This document shows, one piece after another, positions 1 to 11,403 of a stretch of DNA of 64,000 bases (positions are counted from its first letter, which is position 1; each line of letters starts with the position of its first letter). Location: the NCBI GenBank assembly GCA_958299035.1, contig CATQJL010000001.1:104851661-104915660 (forward strand), written 5' to 3'. Source of the stretch: Cylicocyclus nassatus. Its lineage: Eukaryota > Nematoda > Chromadorea > Rhabditida > Strongylidae. The notes below the pieces were generated by a model, which was not told the DNA's origin, did no database searches, and saw only the letters and a program-made list of their open reading frames with translations. The translations under genes were made by a program, and so were the position numbers.

Positions 1-91
1 ATTAGGCATAGCCTCCGCGGGCTGCTGGTCCTTTCGTCCTAATGTTGTGCATCGTGTTGGGACCAGTGGTCCGCGGAGGCGGTGCCTAATT
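1..91. repeat. Hairpin (foldback) repeat at window edge
   Basis: The first about 32 bases (ATTAGGCATAGCCTCCGCGG onward) are the imperfect reverse complement of bases 58-91, which end in GCGGAGGCGGTGCCTAAT. The loop is about 25 bp. This looks like a short foldback MITE. It may continue left of the window. Confidence 0.6.
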
Positions 92-180
92 GAGGCGTTC
101 GTTCCTCCACCCCATCTGGGTCACCTCGCCCACTTTTCAGGTTTGCAAATGATGTGCCCGCGCGCCGCAGTCCCGCGACC

Positions 181-1848
181 TGCATTGCACACAGAACAGA
201 TTTCGCAGTCGTTGCACCGTTTGCTACAGTACCCCTTCCGCGCCCAACAGGTTGTTCGTGGCGGGACCGCGTTCAACTCAATGGTTTCGAAGCTAATCAC
301 ATCGAGTTAATCACATCGTTTTCGGTTGAAATTGCATTTGCGTGGTTATTGCCAAGAGTTTGACCCTGTGGTTTACTCGACAAAGCACTAGGACCAATAC
401 TTCAAGTTGAAGAAGGGGAAATACGCATCGACCCCACTTTGCATTTCACCGTAATTGCCCTAAGCTCAACTGTCTACTGAAAATTACTGTCTTTTCCATC
501 AAGTATGGATTAGATCAGTCAAGGGTTTCGATATATCATACATAGAACTGAACAGACCTATTTAGGTGGGTGATACTTTTCGGAAATCAAAAAAATAGCT
601 ATTGTTCTGTTTGTTTTCTATTTGAAGAATCTTCCGGTAACTGGTGCTGGTAAAAGCCAAGAATGAATGTCGCTGTTGAAAGCTATATTTTACTATATAA
701 CCTAGTATAGTTTACCTATTGCCTTGTTCATGGAAGAGTGACGACATGAATTTGGATCTTACACCGTGGATAACTTAGAGAACTCGAGATAGTGTGACAA
801 TTTAACTATTGCTGAGGTCTTTCCATCCATTGACACTGAGCTCATGCCAAAGCACAAACTAACGCAACAGCATTAGGCACTGTGTGCGTTCCTAGCAAAG
901 CGAAAGCCGCTATTTGCTGGCAGGACCATCGTGCACTCAGGAACTTCAAAAAGAACCTGCGATGCTATCTGCACCCATGATCACTGTCACTTTGCAACGT
1001 TTTCTCTTCGCATTTTGTCACTATTTGTACGTAAGGCTGCATCCGAAGGTTCGGATTCCGGTGCTGACTTAACTTACAGTATAAACGTAATGCGACCACA
1101 AAAGGTGTCCCCTCTTACTTCCTTTAATCTTACTAATTGCATAAAGTGGTCTTGGAGTTGATATGATGTGTTGCTGATCCATTGGATCGTAGATATAATA
1201 CATCGATTCAAGTTACACTCACTGACTAGTAGCCGGTAGGTACTACACTGACTAGCTAGCATCGTCAGTGTTAGAGCTTATTATAGGATTTCTCTGAGGA
1301 ATTGAAGTGAATAAAGGTGAGAAGTATCAATAATCATATTTACGTTTCATTAGTCACTCATTTATTACAATTGAGGGGACTGAAACAAAAAAAAAAACAG
1401 CATTCGCCATGTAGATGGCGAAAACTCAGACTAGAAGAATGGGGTGACCGGAATATAAGTCTTGGGGAACCTTCATTCAAACATTGATACGCTCGTTATC
1501 CTAGTAAAAAACCTTGAAAGAGAGAAAGAAAGATGATCCAGGGCTGAAAGTAAGAGAAAAAAAAACAAAGCTACCAAATATGCCAATTTAGACAACGGTT
1601 TCGAAAGCAAGAGACTCAGAATCTGCGTATGATACATCACCTGTGTTAGGTGCAAAAAAAGTGCTCATCTTTTGACGTCCTTGTAGTTCTTGTGCGACCA
1701 GACCTCGGACAAGAACTGCCTTTGCATTAGACATTCTCATTCTGAAGTTCGCAGGTACGCCGGTCCCGCCACGAACACCCTGTTGGGCGCGGTGGGGGGT
1801 ACTGTGGCAAACGGTGCAACGACTGCGAAATCTGTTCTGTGCATTGCA
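181..1848. repeat. Inverted-repeat element, 88-bp arms
   Basis: Bases 181-268 are the near-perfect reverse complement of 1,762-1,848 (shared core GCGCCCAACAGG and GTTGCACCG). The roughly 1.5 kb between the arms is AT-rich and holds no recognisable gene or long reading frame. This may be a non-autonomous DNA transposon with arms near its ends; no target-site duplication could be identified. Confidence 0.6.
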
Positions 1849-3800
1849 CCCTTCTCCAAAACGGGGTTTTTTGAGGGTTCTCGACTCTATATTCGAAATC
1901 AGGGCCTTCAGAAGGCCGGGAAGCGAAAAAACATGGAAGCCGAGAATTTAGGTGGACGGTGCCTTTAAAATTATGTTGCTTTTTTTATAGCCATAGTCTA
2001 TGGGAGACGTTGTTTTGCACGATAGTAATTTGAATAGCAGCTGTGCGCGTGTAGACATGTCGCGCACGCTGCAAGTTCCTTCTATCTTTTTTTGCTTGCG
2101 CCGTGTCCAGAGTTGCGCCTGTCGGAGCCGTAACAGTGCCGTGCTGGAGATCGATCAATAGGCCGGACGTGTAATGTACTGGCACAATTCCGACACACGG
2201 GCCACTCTGGATGCAGCTTTTAACCGCAAGCTGCCACACAGTGTGTTGCGCGTAACAGCGTCGTGAGCGGAAGTCTAATTGCATTTGTCTTGCGAATCGG
2301 CCCGTATCCTATAGAATGCTTTTCCTGCTAGGTTCTAGTCGGTGAAGTCGGAAAGTTGGGATCAAAAGAAGTCGTTTGGAATCTCAACCAGTCTCAACTT
2401 TTTTCCTTTTTTCTAGGTTTTTTTTGCAAAGAAAGTCTAAATTACGGGACAGAAACTATAGGCCGTCCGCGCAGGGCGCGGAGAGTGCGCAAGGTGTGTA
2501 TTGCGCGTCACTCCTCTTTCCCCGTGCACTCTCGCCGCCTGTTTTTCTCTGCGCTCAACTATCTTCACTGGACGCAACAGCGTTGCTCTTCGCGCGCAGC
2601 GCGGACAACCTATACTTGCTGATGAATATGGTGAATTTTTTCATCAACATCGGTATAAGAGCTGACCCTGACGAAGGCGGTCGGTTTACTTTGCTAAGCG
2701 ATGAGAACGACACGTCTTATATCACAAGGCTGGGTTCAGACTGATCCGTAAGTTCCGGAGCAGTTCCAGCGCAGCGCACAATTCGAGCGCCGTGCTGGTA
2801 CTGCTCTGGAACTTACGGGTCAGTATGAACCCAGCCGAAGGTGCGCTCGCGCACGCATCTCTTACATGGACAGCCGCCATCATTTGGGATAGGCTTCAGC
2901 TCTAAATAATGCCCGGGAGTGTCGTTTTTAGTGCCCATAACAATATCGTTTTCCTATTCATTCGTCGAGAAAATTGCTCCAAATAATCAGATCAGACCAA
3001 AACGCGCAAGTGAATTATTGCCTCAAATCTTTCCTTTTTTGCATCCCAAGGTTTTGTATGTAGTTTTTGAGGATTGCGTATTTAAAAATCCCATCAGTGT
3101 TGCGGTTTTGCTGTACGATAGCACGTCTTTGGATCGTTAGTGGCATATTCATTTGTTGACTCATGAGCAAATTTGCTCTAGTAAAGTACCTTTGCACTGA
3201 ATCTCATAATTTGTTCGCATTCATCGTAACAAATTCTGCATGTTTTTCAGGCCTTATTAGACTACATTTCATAGCAATTCTCACGTTTTACCACTTTTTT
3301 GGCTTGTGGTTGCTGGTTCTTGTTTCTTAGCATCGTTGATGTCAAATTACCTGTCAGTTTGTTCACTTCAACAAAAAAACTAGGAGCTCCTTCGGGTGAC
3401 TTTCATTTGCAGTTGTTTTTGCGCTGCTGCGGTGCGCTGCAAATTCAATGGCAATTGTTCGAAGCCGTTCGCCTTCATTTGTTTATCTTTTATCATTATG
3501 GTTTTCTGTGCACTTTTGGATATTCAGTACTTTCAAGTCTTTGGTTGTATGGGAGAGCCTTTTGGCAAAGCTATGCAATCTCAACGAATTTGTTGCCTTG
3601 AGATTCGAATCACATTACCTACCAGTGAGCACCGGGTACACGTCGTAGAGATTTGAACTTGTATGGTATTCTATCTTGGGAACTTAATAACTCACGAAGT
3701 CAGTGAAACGATTCCCTAAACTATAAATTCTTGCTACTACATTAGACTCATGAATATTTTATGAACAAGTTTATCTTTTTGCATGTCTAGTCTCACACTT
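1849..3800. other. Intergenic DNA upstream of MEMO1, no gene recognised
   Basis: Only short, unrelated reading frames are present. The GC-rich patch at 2,460-2,620 and the hairpin at 2,728-2,836 are the visible structure. A 100-residue open frame at 3,299-3,601 is hydrophobic in places but shows no domain and no nematode-style splice sites that I trust. Confidence 0.5.
2728..2836. repeat. 109-bp foldback hairpin
   Basis: The segment starts GGCTGGGTTCAGACTGATCC and ends with its near-exact reverse complement (GGGTCAGTATGAACCCAGCC). The arms are about 45 nt and contain AGTTCCGGAGCAGT/ACTGCTCTGGAACT. It resembles a minimal MITE. Confidence 0.8.
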
Positions 3801-3806
3801 TTTTAG
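3798..3806 (+). promoter_or_regulatory. Probable trans-splice (SL) acceptor for MEMO1
   Basis: A run of T followed by AG (CTTTTTTAG) ends at 3,806, 17 nt before the MEMO1 start codon, with no upstream exon matching the family. In nematodes this arrangement is typical of a spliced-leader acceptor. Inference from position and sequence only. Confidence 0.45.
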
Positions 3807-3823
3807 AGGTGAACGAGCAGAAG

Positions 3824-6187
3824 ATGTCCACGAACGGTTATGGTCACGGGATGGCTCGGGCAGCTTCTCATGCCGGTAAGTTTGAAGAACAACAGGATGT
3901 TGGTTGGGACCTTAGCAGTTAGCTTTTTGTGTCGCTTTGCTTTGTCGAGGCTCTTGAACGCTCGTTCAAATAATCTGCAACTTAAAACTGGTGCCTCTTC
4001 TCTATGAGCAAACTGGTCAGGTAGACGAGATACGTACAACGATTTCCGAGACTAGATGTTACGGATTTAAAGTCGTCGGAAAACTATGCGTATTCGGTTT
4101 TATGCCTGCTTATGAGGCCGAGAGCTTGATTCAAAAATCAATGGACACGAGGCGTGCACAGAGGAAGCCTCCAGGCATTACTTCTCTCTGCACGCAATGG
4201 GATCTGCTCTGTCTACCTCGGCACCTAGAAGAGGCACTCGAATTCTAGCGGGAATGCTAATAACGGATCAGTTTTGTGAGTTAGGTTATGAAACAGATTT
4301 TTGCTTCCCCTATATGTAAAATAGCTCCAGGTAAAAATCTCTTTGTCCGCTATTTTCCTAAAGTTATCGTCATACTGCAACTTGTCTTTTAGGCTCTTGG
4401 TATTCAAGTAATCCCAAGGAGTTGGATCGCCAGATAAGCAGATGGCTGGATGCTGCTGGCGAGCGTCTCGGTTCTGCTAGGGCTATCGTTTCGCCGTAAG
4501 TGTGACACATTGTGAAGTTTCTTCTTCTTCATTGTATCTTGCTCAATAGTAAAGCTTTCAGACATGCTGGTTATTCGTATTGCGGTGATACTGCAGCATA
4601 CGCTTTCAAACAGATTGCACCTGAGTGTGTGTAAGTGATATCCATTTTCTAGTATCTTCCGGTGTCGAAACTTTTTTGATATTAGACACGATTTGCAATT
4701 ACATAAAGTCGTCTGCACCTTGCATGACCCACTCAAATGACAGCAGGAGATTTTTTTCAGTCTTGTCTTTTTACGTTGATTTCCTTACTTCTCGAGTATG
4801 ATGATTACAAATCAGTGGATTTTTAAATCATGAAAAAGTCAAAGAAACACAGGACCAAGCAACAAATCGTATTCTGACGCATTTCTAACAAATTCAACTT
4901 TTAAGAAGTGTGCCGTTTATGTTTCATTCCAGCGATCGCGTATTCGTACTTGGACCATCACATGTGGTTTGTTTGAACGGTTGTGCTCTCACGACTTGCA
5001 GTAAATATCGGACACCTATAGGAGACCTGCACATTGATCTGGAAGGTTTGTACTGCGGGACAGTCCGAATTTGTATTTTGCATTCTTTTTTGATTTATTC
5101 CAGTGAATGATGAGTTGCGAGCTACACGACAGTTCGACCTTATGGACCGCAGCGATGAAGAAGCTGAGCATAGCATTGAGATGCAAATGCCATTTATTGC
5201 AAAGATAATGGAAAGGTAAGCAGGTTGCATCAGTTTTCCGGATACAAGGTGTCTTCTGAAGGCAGTTTTTTTCCTTTAGCAACCCGAACGTGACCGTCAT
5301 ACCAATACTCGTTGGATCACTCACAGCGCCTAAGCAACAGGCGTATGGAAAGATTTTTGCTAATTACTTGGAAAATCCGCGTAATCTTTTCGTCATATCG
5401 TCTGATTTTTGTCACTGGGGTAGGTTCTGCACTCTTTTGGACCACCCCTGTTGGATCATCCTTGTTGTCTAAGGCAACCGCTTCCATTTCGCCCCTCATA
5501 ATCCTAACAGTGGCCTCCCAATCTATGAACAGATTACACAGCTAGACAGAGATGTGAGTTGACTTATCTCCATTTTCCATAATGTATATCTTATTGTTAG
5601 ACTCTTTTTGCCGTATTACTTTTGTCAGTCAAAGATTTGCAATCCACTAAGTTGCCGCTTGCATTTTTCAGGGCATGGACGCTATAGAAACATTGAATCC
5701 TCAGATTTTCAACGATTACCTCAAAAGAACGCAGAATACTATCTGTGGTAGGAACCCAATCACCGTCTTGCTGCAGGTAGCAGAGATTTGTAGATTTTGC
5801 TTTGAGAGAGAACAGAAAATTATTTGTAGATTTTGCTCTGAGATAGAACAGGAAATTGTTTTGTTTGTTTTTTTTTTCATTATTTATGTTTCAGGCTGCG
5901 GAGCACTTCAGAATGATGAACAATCATACTCATGAATTTCGTTTTCTCAAGTACTCTCAGTCAAATAAGGTTCGTTCTTGAACAAATCTTTTATTCAAAC
6001 CGTTGCCTTTTTTGAATGAAAATCCTACTTTTTCTGTCAAATAATTGTGATCATCAGTATATCCTGGGATCTTCTCTCTTTTTCTTGATGACTCTACATG
6101 AAACCATGAAAGGATTTTCAGGCGCGGAGTGTCAATGATTCGTCCGTCTCCTATGCTGCCGGTGCTCTCTTCATGCATCCAAAATAA
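3824..6187 (+). CDS. memo-1: MEMO1 family protein (ten exons, complete)
   Basis: Orthologue of MEMO1, a conserved metal-binding, redox-linked regulator of receptor tyrosine kinase signalling and cell motility. Exons: 3824-3875, 4393-4495, 4562-4630, 4933-5045, 5104-5215, 5280-5419, 5474-5553, 5672-5776, 5895-5969, 6122-6187. All junctions use GT/AG and keep frame, giving 304 aa (human MEMO1 is 297 aa). Visible family motifs in order are SHAGSWY near the N-terminus, [43 protein letters not shown] and the C-terminal [10 protein letters not shown]. The His of PHAGY, the His of GPSH and the Cys of TICGR, which bind the metal in the human protein, are kept. The start is the first ATG after a likely trans-splice acceptor. 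No decay is visible. It is the only obviously conserved single-copy gene here and lies in otherwise repeat-rich DNA. Confidence 0.95.
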
Positions 6188-7039
6188 TGAATGGGTTTCT
6201 TTGATACCGTTACAAGTTTTCTTCTACTTTTCAATTGATGTATTAACTCACTAACTTCACTTTCCCCATTCAGTTAAAATTTCCTTTCTCATTTCTATCC
6301 CGATCACCGCGCCTTCTACGTCAATTCAGTGATAATTTTCCTGGAAATATTCGTATGAGTGTGCAAGCACTGTCTTTTATTATTCGATTTAGCTGCTATT
6401 TTTGGTTCAGTTGCGCATTGTGCACTGAATCTTTTTCGTCACTCATCGCCAACCTCTGACATGATATCCAGTCGCTGTCTTGCGATCATAGCTTTTTTCC
6501 CTTCTTCTTTTTGGTGCCTTCAACGTTCACACTACTTTATCGCTTTTGCGTAATCCTAAACTCGGTAACAACCACTAGGTTTTGACGTTATTTTTTATCA
6601 TTCTAGGATATCATGCCCGTTTCTTTCGCAAGATGTGATAACTGATAGTAAACAATTTGTCATTGTGTTCATTATTGATACCGTAGCAAGAGCATGCGAT
6701 TCAGTTAATTTTGGTTTCCTGGAACGACAGGATCAGAATCCCTTTTTTCCCGTTTTCATTGCTTCACTCCATCGTTTTTACCCTTGAATGGTCACGGTAA
6801 ACGGGAAATACAGGGATCATCAAAACCATAGCCGAGTTCTTGCCGCTGAAGTAGTCACTGTGACGCAAGCCATCATTTGTTCAAGCAGTTTCGAATGGAA
6901 AAAACATTTTTTGGACTTTTCTCTTTGCAAATTTGTCAAAAAACGGATTGAGGATTGCCGAAACCATGTTTTTATGACTGGGAATATCGAAGGAGAGCTG
7001 ACCGGAGGAGGCGTAAACTTGCACGTTAAGATTACTTGC
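6188..7039. other. Downstream/intergenic DNA, no gene recognised
   Basis: AT-rich sequence follows the MEMO1 stop codon. No exon-like conserved reading frame is visible on either strand. Confidence 0.5.
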
Positions 7040-7500
7040 AAAGGAAGGGCACTTGGTGACCGTGGCCTTTTGTAGTAAGATGTGTACCAGTAAATGCGCC
7101 TTGAAATGCTGATCCCAAATCTATGTTCATTATCTGCTGTGCGACTCTTTGAACGAAGTTATGCACTTTCTTCCACATTGATTTCACGAGATTTAGGCAG
7201 TAAGAATCCAGTGTTTCCAGTCTTTTTAAAACTCTGCTATGTCAGGGACAGTTTTGCTGAGCTCAATGTAAAGCTTTTTCATTTGGACGCTCTTTTGTAG
7301 TGCGTAAGTGACCATATCAGCGATATTGGTGAATTCTGTCATCAAAATAACGCAAATTTTGGTGACAAGAAGTGTTCATAACTCGTTTCGGAAGAGCGCA
7401 CAGTAGATATCGAAAGCAGATTTGCAATCAGCGCTTCAAGATGCATTTAACGATGTACGGTTTATTTGAAAAGGCCACTGTCACCAAGTGTCCTTCCCCT
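7040..7500. repeat. Diverged foldback repeat
   Basis: The sequence GGAAGGGCACTTGGTGACCG at 7,041 recurs as its reverse complement near 7,480 (CACTGTCACCAAGTGTCCTT). Inside, 7,080-7,165 and 7,378-7,465 are also roughly complementary, so almost the whole 460 bp folds into one imperfect hairpin. It is an old foldback element by its divergence. Confidence 0.55.
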
Positions 7501-7728
7501 GTCAGTTTTTTGAAAAACGACGCAATTTCCGGAGTTGATTTTTTTTTTGAAAGCAATATATTATTGGTGTTGAATTAAAAACTTTTCGACTAAACGGAAA
7601 GGTTACCGACTTAGCGGTTTGTATTCTCAAATGCTTTTGTGTCAAGAACGTTTATTGGGTGTTCTGTATTTCTAATCACGGCCAGAAGTTTCGACGCCTC
7701 TTGGCTTCCTCAGAGGCCTGAAAAATGG

Positions 7729-8183
7729 CTTAAAGGCAGCGGCTCGGCAGATTGACCTACCTCAGATTTTGACACAGATGGATAGAAGGCCCTCCAAGTG
7801 AACCAAAACAGCAACTCCGCGCCGAAAATGTGAACTCAGCAAGCCAGGGGGGCGACCCAAGCGCCGCTCCCCTTCCTCCTTTCGCTCCCCTGACATCTTA
7901 TTCGGACGAGTATTCTCCGCTAAACGGCGCGGAACTACCCAACCGCTTTCCCGCATTGTGCATGCTATACACAGCCAAAATTACAGGCAGCAGGGTCTTC
8001 GTGCCAGGGCCTCCCGACTTTCCTTTGAAAATTCTCGTCCGAGCTGCCTTTTGGAGAAAAAAAAACGCCCCGAAAAAGGCCTTTTCACCCCTTTTAAAGC
8101 TCAGATTCGGGATCCACGGGTCGAGAAGGCCCAAAACATGCAAAAAGATGGAAATGCAAAATCTGCCGGGACGCTGCCTTTGA
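7729..8183. repeat. Dispersed repeat with AAAGGCAGC inverted ends (copy 1)
   Basis: Both ends carry the inverted motif AAAGGCAGC(G) followed by a TCGGCAG-like block. The body matches 51,247-51,712 on the opposite strand (for example the segment around GCGCCGAAAATGTGAACTC). Its ends are also shared with elements at 35,805-36,205 and 50,697-51,264. Reading frames inside are not gene-like. Confidence 0.65.
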
Positions 8184-8315
8184 AGGCAGTCTCCGGGCAG
8201 GAACTCGATTTTGAGATTTTGTGCTTATACGGGCCTACTCGCCCTGCTGTATCCGAAAACCACACCTGAAAGCGCGAAAACGGCAAAAAAGGGCTCTAGC
8301 GCAGGATCGAAACAG

Positions 8316-8490
8316 CAAGTGGGCGGGGTCCTCCCCACTGTGAATTCACGCTCTCAGCTTCCGGAGCGGTCTTCTCAATTTCGCTAGCCGTCCTGACATC
8401 GCTACCGGCGCGAATGATTGACTTTAGACCAGAAGCGAGAAGATCGCTCCGGAAGCTGGAAGCGTGAATGGGGAGGACCCCGCCCACCTG
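8316..8490. repeat. Short foldback element, GTGGGCGGGGTCC ends
   Basis: The left end GTGGGCGGGGTCCTCCCCA is matched by its reverse complement at 8,469-8,487. A second block (CTTCCGGAGCG) is also inverted inside. About 175 bp in all, MITE-like. Confidence 0.75.
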
Positions 8491-9075
8491 CTAGGCGTTA
8501 CCTGCAAAGCTAATCAAGCCCCTGCATTCCTGCTGGTTCTTGACCTTCGTAAAATTGCTCTTTCAAAAGATGAACAAACCCTATGAACAGCGCTCTGAGG
8601 CTCCGCCCTGGAAGTGGTGGTCTTGGTGGATAGAGGCTATACCATAAGTGCATATATCATGCGATTTACTTGCATAATGATGTGAAGGGAGGTAAGTGGA
8701 TAACTGACAAACAATCCCTTTTGTTCATTGCTAAATTCTTCGTAGAAATCAGAGTGTTTCAAAGACTTCGTGGCCAATTCCTTATTTTTAAAAAGTGCCA
8801 AGATTTGACATTGGATATCGAAATCATCTCCACCATGCGGTTCGTTGTTATATTATGCTTGCCTTGTGGTGAAAACAAAGTTTTACGCCTTTATCCTAAC
8901 TGTTCCTTTACGTGGGTTTGATTTGATCCAAAATGGATTTTCTTAATGAGGTGTATATCATTCGAAGATCCTTGAGCGCTGATTTTTGATCCAGCTAGCA
9001 GAGTAAAGCCTTCATGGCACTTTCTTCCTCCATTAACAAAATGGAAATCTGGTCTAAAGAATGTGATATCCCTTT
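8491..9075. other. Intergenic DNA, nothing recognised
   Basis: AT-rich sequence with only short frames; no repeat match elsewhere in the window was noticed. Confidence 0.4.
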
Positions 9076-9315
9076 TAAGGCCTCGGGCAGAGTTCACGCT
9101 ACTTGATCGTCGCGATTCAATCGCGACAAGACAACTGTTACGAGTTCATTGCCGATCTTCTTGCATTTCGGTTGTGATAGTTTTCCAACACGACTAATCG
9201 TGACTAACTATCACAACCGAAATACAAGAGGATCGGCATGCAATGAATTCGTGACATTTGTCTGTAGCGATTGAATCGCGACGATCAAGTCGCATGAACT
9301 CTGCCCGAGGCCTAA
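9076..9315. repeat. Palindromic element, CCTCGGGCAGAGTTCA ends
   Basis: The segment begins AAGGCCTCGGGCAGAGTTCA and ends with the reverse complement. The body (GATCGTCGCGATT, CATTTCGGTTGTGATAGTT) is also inverted, so the 240 bp form one long hairpin. A half copy of the same family is at 14,740-14,905, and related sequence is inside the next element. Confidence 0.75.
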
Positions 9316-10446
9316 AGGGCCGGGCATACATCACGCGATTTCATCGCCGCGATTTCTGGTCGTCGCGATTTGCTGCAGGTAGCGACGATGAGATCGCGGC
9401 GACTAAATCGCTAGTTGCTTGTTCATGGACATACTTCTGCGGCGATTCATGCACTTTCTCCCACTTGAGCACATACTATTCCTTCTCAAACTTTTCTTTG
9501 AGTTCTGAAAAATTTAGTTCAGCGGAGTTGAGGAGGAGCGTTAACCGATCCTCATGTCGAAAGTCGAAACAATTGATTGTACATCGAATCAGAAAGTTCA
9601 AAGAGAAAACTACTTATAAGTATCTGTTTACATTCGGCTTGATTTTTTCATTTGTATTTCATTTTGTAGTCCAGAATCAATTCCAACCGCAGGATCACAT
9701 TGAAACTCGACTCTGTTCCATTATCTGGGCGTCACTGTTTCAAAGTCGCGGATTTTGCTCAAACTCGGTCCAAAGGGGTTATTCGATCCGCTAATGCCAG
9801 TATCGTAATTGTTGTTGTGGTTGGCACAAATTGCAAGAAAATGATGCTTCTAAGTAATCTCGTTGATGATCATGTTCGGTGCGCCAAGAAACTCCCACAA
9901 CAAATATAGAGCGAATCCACGATTTTGACCCACTAACTCACGGTAGCCCCAGAAAATGGCGTTACCGTACAAAATAACCATGATATTTGGCACCAGCGGG
10001 TCGAATAACCCTTCTAGACCGAGTCTGAACGAAATTCAGGACTTTGAAATCTTGGGTCAAGGATAGCACCAAAAATAGATGCAAGAGAATCGATTTGCGG
10101 AGAACAATGCAATCTGACAAAATAGAACTATTTTTGAAATAGTAGACAAGAAAACAGCACAAAAAGCTAAGAAACGGTCATAAAAACTTTTAGAGAAGAA
10201 GTCCAATCTTAGCGATTGAGTCGCGTCGCTCGTTTAAAGTCAGCGACGCGATATCGCTGAAATTCGGGTAAATCGCGACAATTTCAGTGAAGGAAGTATG
10301 CCCGGAAAAAAAGTGGTCAGCGATTATTCGCGCCGAATAACTATCACAGCCGAATGGGAAAATGATCAGCATGCAATGGACTCGTAACAGTTGTCTTGCC
10401 GAGAGAATCGCGAGGCGATGAAATCGCGTGATGTATGCCCGGCCCT
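9316..10446. mobile_element. 1.13-kb inverted-repeat element, AGGGCCGGGCATACATCACG ends
   Basis: The left end AGGGCCGGGCATACATCACG continues CGATTTCATCGCC and is mirrored at the right end (CGATGAAATCGCGTGATGTA to GGCCCT). The ends are rich in GCGATT/AATCGC blocks. The element directly abuts the preceding palindrome. The interior has one 178-codon open frame at 9,258-9,794 without a recognisable transposase motif, so I treat it as a non-autonomous DNA transposon. Confidence 0.65.
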
Positions 10447-10918
10447 TAGGAGTTCCTTTCTAATGGGACATGCTTCTAAGACTACCGTTATGCACCTTGA
10501 AGAGTCCCCTTACCATATCTGCAGTGGTGTCGAACTTGAGTTTGCTAACCGCGTGATCTCGATGTCATGATTGACGGTTCACTTCTTCAAATTCATATCG
10601 AATTTGTCATAAAAAAGTCTTCAGCAACACTTTTTATTATTTTTCGAAGCATACATAGCAATGATCCTGAGGTTTTCAAATTTGTACAAACTATAGGTCA
10701 TTCTTGAAATCGCAAGACAAGTTTGACTGCGGTCTTTGCGCACAGAGGAGCATAAAACACCCATACAAATAGGCATTACCTTAATGCTCAGCTCAATCAC
10801 TTTCTGAATACTGTCATAAGCAAGCAGAAAAACCATTCGAGTAGAGAAAAACCAAGCGCGTGCGTGTCGCGCGCTTCCAGCAACCGCGTTTTCGCACCAT
10901 CGTCACGACTGTTCGAAT
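10447..10918. other. Intergenic DNA, nothing recognised
   Basis: No gene, long frame or repeat was recognised in this stretch between the inverted-repeat element and the LINE remnant. Confidence 0.4.
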
Positions 10919-11390
10919 GCCCTATATGTCTTGCCGCATCTAGAATATGCCTCGCCTATCTGGAGTCCATTTACAAAAGGAAACATAGGAGTCGAAAAAG
11001 ATTAAAAAACGTTTACGCGAATATTTACTATTTTATTTGTTCACCAAGCTCAAGCCTTACCCTCAGACGTTTGCACCCGAATAAACTAAACCTGCAGAGT
11101 CTGATGTACAGGCACGTTGTAAATGATCTCGCTTTGTGTTTTCAAACTCTGTGCTTAGAAACAAAACTCAAAGCTAGCAACTTTCGGATATTCAGATCGT
11201 GCAGTGAAGATCGAATAGGTCTGGTTTACGCTATGGCAAACGGGGGATAACGATTCTTGAGACTTTAAACTCTTTCGTTGATCGACTAGATGTTCTTTCG
11301 GACTACATCGTTTCCACAAAACCTCCAAAATATTTTGATGGAGGTTGCAAAATATCAATGTGCTTGAGCTATTTGATATTTGTTATCTCT
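10919..11390 (+). pseudogene. CR1-like LINE remnant (region after the reverse transcriptase)
   Basis: The frame at 10,919 reads LPHLEYASPIWSPFTKGNIG, the typical segment after the RT domain of CR1/Jockey-type LINEs. A second frame (about 11,090-11,165) gives QSLMYRHVVNDLALCF and a third (11,271 onward) gives SFVDRLDVLSDYIV, matching the usual C-terminal tail. Three frames in 470 bp plus stop codons mean it is long dead. The RTE retrotransposon is inserted immediately downstream. Confidence 0.65.
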
Positions 11391-11403
11391 AGATGTTTCG
11401 TGT
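11391..11403 (+). repeat. 13-bp target-site duplication of RTE (left)
   Basis: AGATGTTTCGTGT here is repeated exactly at 14,691-14,703, bracketing the RTE element. Confidence 0.8.

Noticed and set aside
9258..9794. 178-codon open frame
   Set aside because: It spans the junction of two repeat elements and shows no transposase (DDE/DDD) or other motif.
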